Shown piece by piece: positions 59,278-64,000 of a DNA stretch of 64,000 nt (position 1 is its first letter; every line of letters begins with the position of its first letter). The notes beneath the pieces were generated by a model, which ran no database searches, was not told where the DNA came from, and worked only from the letters and a program-made list of their open reading frames with translations. The position numbers and the translations under genes were made by a program. The stretch comes from Sambucus nigra (lineage: Eukaryota > Streptophyta > Magnoliopsida > Dipsacales > Adoxaceae). The stretch is taken from contig OX422220.1 in NCBI GenBank assembly GCA_949130495.1, forward strand, positions 11,329,133 through 11,393,132, read 5' to 3'.

Positions 59278-59289
59278 TGGTATCAGAGC
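59278..59289 (+). other. primer binding site of element E
   Basis: TGGTATCAGAGC, two bases after the LTR end; complementary to the plant initiator Met-tRNA 3' end. Confidence 0.95.
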
Positions 59290-59463
59290 ATCAGGTTCTA
59301 GTGTCCTTAGGATCTGTGCGGCTTTCTACGTTTCAGCATAGCGTTCGGTTGTTGTAGAGCCCTATTATTAGGACTGTTGATTATATCTTCCGCTTGCGAG
59401 AGATCGTATTTCTGCTATTAGTTTTGTATAAATTGTGTACTTATACAATTCAATCTATTTCAG

Positions 59464-60504
59464 ATGTCACCGAAGAGACAGAGTGTGGAGAGGGCTGAGG
59501 CTAGGGATGAGGTGAGGGAGGCTCGCCAGGAGCCACAGATACCGCCACCACCACCCCCACCCGAGTTGATTTCTACTACTCAAGTGGCAGTGATAGTGGC
59601 CCAGGCAGTCGAGACAGCGATGCAAGCTATGGCAGCTCATTTTCCACAGCCCCAGGCACCGCATCCAATGGCTCCAGCAGTTCAGGCTCCAGTGGGACCA
59701 CCGTCTTGGCAGCGAGTTAGGGAGACCTTTCAGAAGGGTCACCCACCTGAGTTTCAGGGGAGCATCGATGTGGTGGAGGCTTGTGACTGCAAGAAGAATA
59801 TTCAGCGCCATCTGCGCATGCTGGAGTGTGTCGATGTGCAGAGGCAGAAGCTTGCTTCCTTTCGTCTGTCGGAGGCAGCCCTATAATGGTGGGAGTCAGT
59901 GGCCACCACTAAAGAGCGAGATTTCATGGCGGTACCCGAATTCGGGGTGCGGTTCAACCGTAACCACGTTCCACCATCGGTAGAGGCGGAGATGCAAAGG
60001 AAGTTCAGTGAGTTAATACAGGGTGACCGGTCAGTGGAAGATTATGAGCAAGAGTTCACCCGTTTGGCAAGCTCGTTACCAAATGAGGTGAGCAATGAGG
60101 AGTGGAAGAGGTCAAGGTTCATGAATAGCCTAGCCTGGAGGATCAGGCAGCATTTGATTGGGAATTCGATGTTAATGACTTATGCAGATGTCGTTAATGC
60201 CGCCCTCGTACTTTGTCGGGATCATCGTGCCCATACGAAGGGGAATAAGAGAGCAGGTGAATCGAGCCAGCAGGGTAAGGCGGTTACGGGTGGTTGCACT
60301 AGTAGTACTCAGCCATAATTCATTCAGCAAGGGAATCAGGCAAAGAGATTTAAGCCTGGTGGGTTCCAACCGGGAGGACAGGGGTCCAGACAGGGGCAAC
60401 CAGACCCAAAACAGCAGCAGCAGGTTCCTCAAGGCCGTCAGGGCCAAGGGAACAATCGGGGAGGCCAGCAGGGCCAGCCCCGTCAGGGCCAATGACAGGG
60501 AGAC
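59464..60504 (+). pseudogene. gag of element E, with three premature stops
   Basis: It opens MSPKRQSVERAEARDE, chosen as the first ATG after the leader. A Pro-rich stretch and an Ala-rich helix follow, then the gag domain (FQKGHPPEFQGS at about 59725-59762; MQRKFSELIQGDRSVEDYE at about 59990; LPNEVSNEEWKRSRF), then a Gln/Gly-rich nucleic-acid-binding linker. TAA at 59884, TAA at 60316 and TGA at 60493 interrupt the same frame. Gag would build the cytoplasmic particle. Apart from the stops, the sequence keeps good family wording, so it is a young relic. Confidence 0.9.
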
Positions 60505-60978
60505 GTGCAGAAGCTCTGTTTTGTCTGTCGCCAGCCAGGACACTTCAAGAGGGAGTGCCCGCAGAGGGGCAGAAGCCGTCAGCAGGGTAACCATCAGGGG
60601 CAACAGGGGCAGATACCACCGGTCGCACCAACTCCACTCGCCCCAAAGCATCAGTGGCAGATACACTACGGGCGTGTGTATAATGTTCGGAATGTTCCCA
60701 ATCCTCCGGCACAGCAGGCGCCGCCAGTAGTTGAGGGTATGTTTTTCATTCATGGTCATGTATGTAGCATAATTTTAACATGGGAGCATTCATTCATTAA
60801 ATCTAATTTTGCTAAACGGGCTGGGTTATTAGAGGCAGCGGGTAGCCTCCGTATGAGCGTAGAGTCGCCAGTAGGCAGCGGGGCTTTGATTCGCTCGATT
60901 TGTCGGGGAGTGGACATTTTGATTGGAAGGCTTAGTTTTAGCAGCAGACCTCTTAGTGTTAGATATGGAGGGGTATGA
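60505..60978 (+). pseudogene. zinc knuckle and protease start of element E
   Basis: Same frame as gag. A complete CCHC knuckle CFVCRQPGHFKREC is at about 60516-60557. The retropepsin start follows at about 60755-60820. Where the family has an F-D-S-G-A-T-H-S-F segment, this copy reads IILTWEHSFIKSNFA, so the catalytic Asp-Ser/Thr-Gly is absent. The frame shifts at about 60925-60975. Confidence 0.85.
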
Positions 60979-61579
60979 TGTCATCTTGGGCATGGACTGG
61001 TTGGCAGGTTATCGGGCTACGGTGGATGGTTATGAGAGGACAATCGTGTTCTCCATTCCGGGACAGGAGATGTTCCTGATAGCAATGCCGCTTCCTGAGG
61101 GAGGGTCGCGCACTCACTTATACTACATTGAGGAGGAAACCTCACAGGAGGTGGTAGTCCCTTTAGACTCTATTCCCGTATTGAGGAACTTTGAGGATGT
61201 ATTCCAGGAGATACCAGAGTTACCACCCAGCAGAGAAATCGAATTTGTTATCGATTTAGCACCGGGGACGAGGCCGATTGCTCGGGCACCTCACCGTATG
61301 GCCCCTTCAGAGATGCGTGAATTGAGGGAACAGATTCAGCAACTACTGGGTCCGGGTTTTATTTGGCGGAGTACATCGCCGTGGGGTGCGCCGGTGTTGT
61401 TTGTGAAGAAGCGAGATGGTTCACTCCGCTTGTGCGTGGATTATAGGGAGCTGAACAAGGTGACGATACGAAATAAGTATCCGTTGCCTCGGATTGATGA
61501 TTTATTTGACCAATTGAGAGGGGCGTCTTACTTATCCAAAGTCGACTTGAGGTCAGGGTATCATCAACTGCGTATCTGA
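60923..61579 (+). pseudogene. protease end and reverse transcriptase N-terminal half of element E
   Basis: Frame +1 relative to gag. [19 protein letters not shown] is the second conserved protease segment. RT begins near 61195 ([17 protein letters not shown]), with [42 protein letters not shown] and [14 protein letters not shown] (first catalytic Asp). A TGA at 61577 replaces the Arg expected before EED. Confidence 0.92.
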
Positions 61580-62506
61580 GAGGAGGATGTTCCTAAGACC
61601 GCTTTCTTATCGCGGTATGGATCGTATGAGTTCAGGGTGATGCCCTTCGGGCTCACCAATGCACCAGCAGTGTTCATGGACCTCATGAACAGGGTTTTCA
61701 GGGAGTACCTAGATCAGTTTGTCATCGTGTTCATTGATGACATCCTAATCTACTCGCGTACCGAGAAGGAGCACGCAGAGCATCTGCGCATGGTTTTACA
61801 AACATTGATGGATCATCAGCTCTATGCCAAACTCGGGAAGTGTGGCTTCTGGCTACGGGAGGTACAGTTCCTTGGTCACGTCATGTCAGATCAGGGTATT
61901 GCAGTGGATCCGGATAAGGTGTTAGCAGTGAGGGAGTGGGGACAGCCCACGACACCGACCGAGGTGCGCAGTTTTCTGGGTTTGGCCGGTTACTACAGGC
62001 GATTCATTCAGGGATTCTCCAAAATTACAGGACCTTTGACGAATTTGACTCGGAAAGGGGTACCTTTCAAGTGGGATGATAGTTGTCAATTAGCGTTCGA
62101 CGAGCTAAAGGACAAATTGACATCTGCACCCGTGCTGGCATTGCCAAAGGGAGGGCTAGAGTATCGGGTTTACACAGACGCATCCTTACGGGGTCTTGGG
62201 GGTGTGCTCCAGCAGGAGGAAAGGGCTATAGCTTATGCTTCCAGGAAGCTAAAGCCCCAGGAGAGGAATTACCCCACTCACGACCTAGAGTTGGCAGCGG
62301 TCGTTTTTGCTTTGAGGATATGGAGGCATTATCTTCTAGGAGAGCAGTTTACTCTATTCACGGACCACAAGTCACTTCAGTATCTCTTCACACAGAAGGA
62401 TCTGAATATGAGACAAAGGCGGTGGCTAGAATTCATGAAGGACTACCAGCTTTATATCCAGTATCATCCTGGTAAGGCCAATGTAGTAGCAGACGCATTG
62501 AGCTGA
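61580..62506 (+). pseudogene. reverse transcriptase C-terminal half and RNase H of element E
   Basis: The RT palm continues with [20 protein letters not shown] and [13 protein letters not shown], whose catalytic FIDD is the usual chromovirus form of YxDD. The thumb reads [16 protein letters not shown] and [15 protein letters not shown]. RNase H follows with [38 protein letters not shown] and [13 protein letters not shown]; all expected acidic residues are present. A TGA at 62504 ends the frame where the family has Arg. RT and RNase H copy element RNA into DNA. Confidence 0.94.
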
Positions 62507-63778
62507 AGACCGACTGGGGAAATATCGGAGGTATGGAAAGCGAAGTGGAGAGAGCTTCAATATGAGGACGACGTAGCCAAGGCTTGCATGTCGGCTTTGT
62601 CCATCACACCCGAGATCATTATGCGGGTTGTGAAGGCTCAGGCGGAGGATCAAAATTTCCGGGATAGGGTGGGCCAGTTGTTAGCTGAGGGAGCGGAGGG
62701 TTACTCGATTAGCTCAGAAGGAGGCCTACGCTTTAATGGGAGGTTAATGGTGCCAGAGGATGAGGATGTGAAGCATGCCGTTATGACAGAATCCCATGGT
62801 TCGAAATTTGCGGTACATCCCGGTGGGGATAAAATGTACCAAGATATGAGGAGGCAGTATTGGTGGGCCGGGATGAAACGGGACATAGCGGAGTTTGTTT
62901 CGAAGTGTGCCACGTGTCAGCTTGTGAAAGTTGACCACCAGAAACCATCAGGGATGCTACAGCCGTTAGAAATTCCCGTATGGAAGTGGGAGAGCATCTC
63001 CATGGACTTCATCACAGGGTTACCTGTATCGCAGAGGGGTCACGACTCCATATGGGTTATTGTGGATCGATTGACTAAGGTGTCCCACTTTTTGCCGGTA
63101 CGCACAGACTTCGAGACGATGCGTTATGTGCAGCTATTCATAGCAGAGATTGTTAAGCTGCATGGAGTGCCGATAAACATTGTATCCGACCGAGACAAAA
63201 TCTTTGTCGCCCACTTTTGGCAGAGCTTTCAGGAGGCAATGGGCACGAATTTGCGCTTGAGTACAGCGTATCACCCACAGACTGACGGACAGACTGAGAG
63301 AGTTAATCAGATGCTAGAAGACATGCTCAGAATGTGCATTTTGGACTTTGGAGGAGGATGGGAGAAATATCTTCCTTTGGTAGAGTTTGCGTATAACAAC
63401 TCTTACCAATTCACGATTGGCATGGCACCGTTTGAGGCACTGTACGGGAGACCTTGTCGTTCACCCGTTTGTTGGTTAGAAGTGGGAGACAACAAGCTCT
63501 TGGGGACGGAAATTGTCCAGGAGACATCTGCCAAGATAGAGTTGATTCGAGGAAGAATTCGGATAGCTCAGGACAGGCAAAAGAGTTATGCTGATGCTTC
63601 TAGAAGACATGTGGAGCTAGAAGTTGGGGACCAAGTTTTAGTCCGGGTATCCCCAATGAAAGGGGTGATGAGGTTTGGCAAGAAGGGTAAGTTAGCACCG
63701 CGATACGTAGGACCTTTCCCTATTATTGAGAGGGTGGGACCGGTGGCGTATAAACTTGGATTACCAGAACATCTTTAG
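62507..63778 (+). pseudogene. integrase of element E
   Basis: Continues the pol frame. The HHCC zinc domain is visible (SHGSKFAVHPGGDKMYQDM; CATCQ at about 62908). The catalytic core has D in SMDFITGLP (about 63003), D in INIVSDRDKIF (about 63180) and E in TDGQTERVNQ (about 63300). A GPY/F-type module reads APRYVGPFPIIERVGPVAYK (about 63685-63755). A TAG at 63776 stops the frame just before RIHDVFHVASLKKY. The DDE triad is intact, so only the stops prevent function. Confidence 0.94.
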
Positions 63779-64000
63779 CGAATACACGATGTATTCCATG
63801 TGGCATCGTTGAAGAAATATCGAAGGAGCGAGAGGGACTTTTGGCATATTCCACTGGAGGAGATCGACTTACAGCCAGACATCTCGTATGAGGAGAGGCC
63901 GGTAGCAATTCTCGATCATAGTGAGCGGAAATTACGATCCAAGGTTGTTCCTTTGGTTAGGGTACAGTGGGGTCATCACAATGTTGACGAGTCTACCTGG
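63779..64000 (+). pseudogene. post-integrase linker and chromodomain start of element E (cut by window)
   Basis: In the same frame after the TAG: VFHVASLKKYRRSERDF, a linker, then ILDHSERKLRSKVVPLVRVQ and W...HHNVDESTW. This is the chromodomain wording of Tekay/Del chromoviruses (family pattern: ILDRxxRxLRxKxIPLVKVxW, then EEATWE). Such domains steer integration toward heterochromatin. The end lies beyond the window. Confidence 0.88.

Larger units (their letters stand above)
56466..64000 (+). mobile_element. Tekay-type chromovirus (element E), near complete but broken, cut by window end
   Basis: 5' LTR 56466-59275, initiator-Met-type primer site, gag, protease, reverse transcriptase, RNase H, integrase and the start of a chromodomain, all in one direction. 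The domain order and the C-terminal chromodomain place it in the Ty3 chromoviruses, Tekay/Del group. Six in-frame stops and one frameshift prevent Gag-Pol synthesis. The 3' end and 3' LTR are outside the window. Confidence 0.95.

Noticed and set aside
60172..60759. Long reverse and alternate-frame open stretches across element E gag
   Set aside because: Shadows of the real gag frame, which carries the zinc knuckle and gag domain.

Overview
This window is plant (eudicot-type) intergenic heterochromatin built almost entirely from nested transposable elements. Evidence: Ty3 retrotransposons with plant primer sites (an Asp-tRNA-type site at 1227 and initiator-Met-tRNA-type sites at 34440 and 59278), a CACTA element with a plant transposase gene, hAT and foldback MITEs, a Helitron with a canonical 3' hairpin, and decayed fragments of two plant genes (an F-box/LRR/FBD protein and an aldo-keto reductase). 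I see no intact host gene, rRNA, tRNA or CRISPR. A 200-base N gap lies at 27415-27614.

Layout. 1-7862: an old Athila-like element (LTR truncated by the window edge, decayed gag and protease, no reverse transcriptase) inserted into a reverse-strand Ty3 pol fragment (7863-8042). 8500-9225: reverse Tekay-type LTR piece. 9226-13817: AT-rich DNA with microsatellites and a perfect hairpin. 13818-22896: Tekay-like copies D and A, joined as internal region / polypurine tract / LTR / primer site / internal region, ending in a minisatellite. 22897-27379: a CACTA element with GAT target duplication, a four-exon transposase-family gene, palindromic subterminal repeats and a hAT MITE inside it. 28360-28835: Ty1/copia LTR remnant. 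28946-43442: Tekay-like element C with element B inserted in its 5' LTR. 43505-43618: aldo-keto reductase exon fragment. 46130-46934: reverse Tekay-type LTR piece. 47585-49340: broken F-box/LRR/FBD gene. 49653-54343: non-autonomous Helitron carrying a hAT element and two foldback elements. 56332-56465: a MITE cut by element E. 56466-64000: element E, a Tekay-type chromovirus with a full LTR and recognisable gag, protease, RT, RNase H, integrase and chromodomain, broken by six stops and one frameshift and cut by the window end.

The LTR families share the start TGTAAYACCCCGTATTT and a U3 block but differ downstream. The most unusual signals are structural. A roughly 105-base nested stem-loop motif occurs seven times in elements B, C and D; its inner arms TCGC/GCGA are kept while the loop varies, and its outer arms change in a compensatory way. 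Each LTR lineage also carries, at about the same place, a cassette of self-complementary words (GAATCGATTC in some, CGATCGATCG in others). Two further conserved short hairpins lie in the leaders. None of these is explained by known coding content.

The elements do not form a pathway. B, C and D look non-autonomous or decayed; E preserves the protein set that such copies would need, but it is itself broken. Element boundaries are firm where target duplications, TG/CA ends or primer and polypurine sites are visible, and approximate elsewhere. Similarity statements are by eye.
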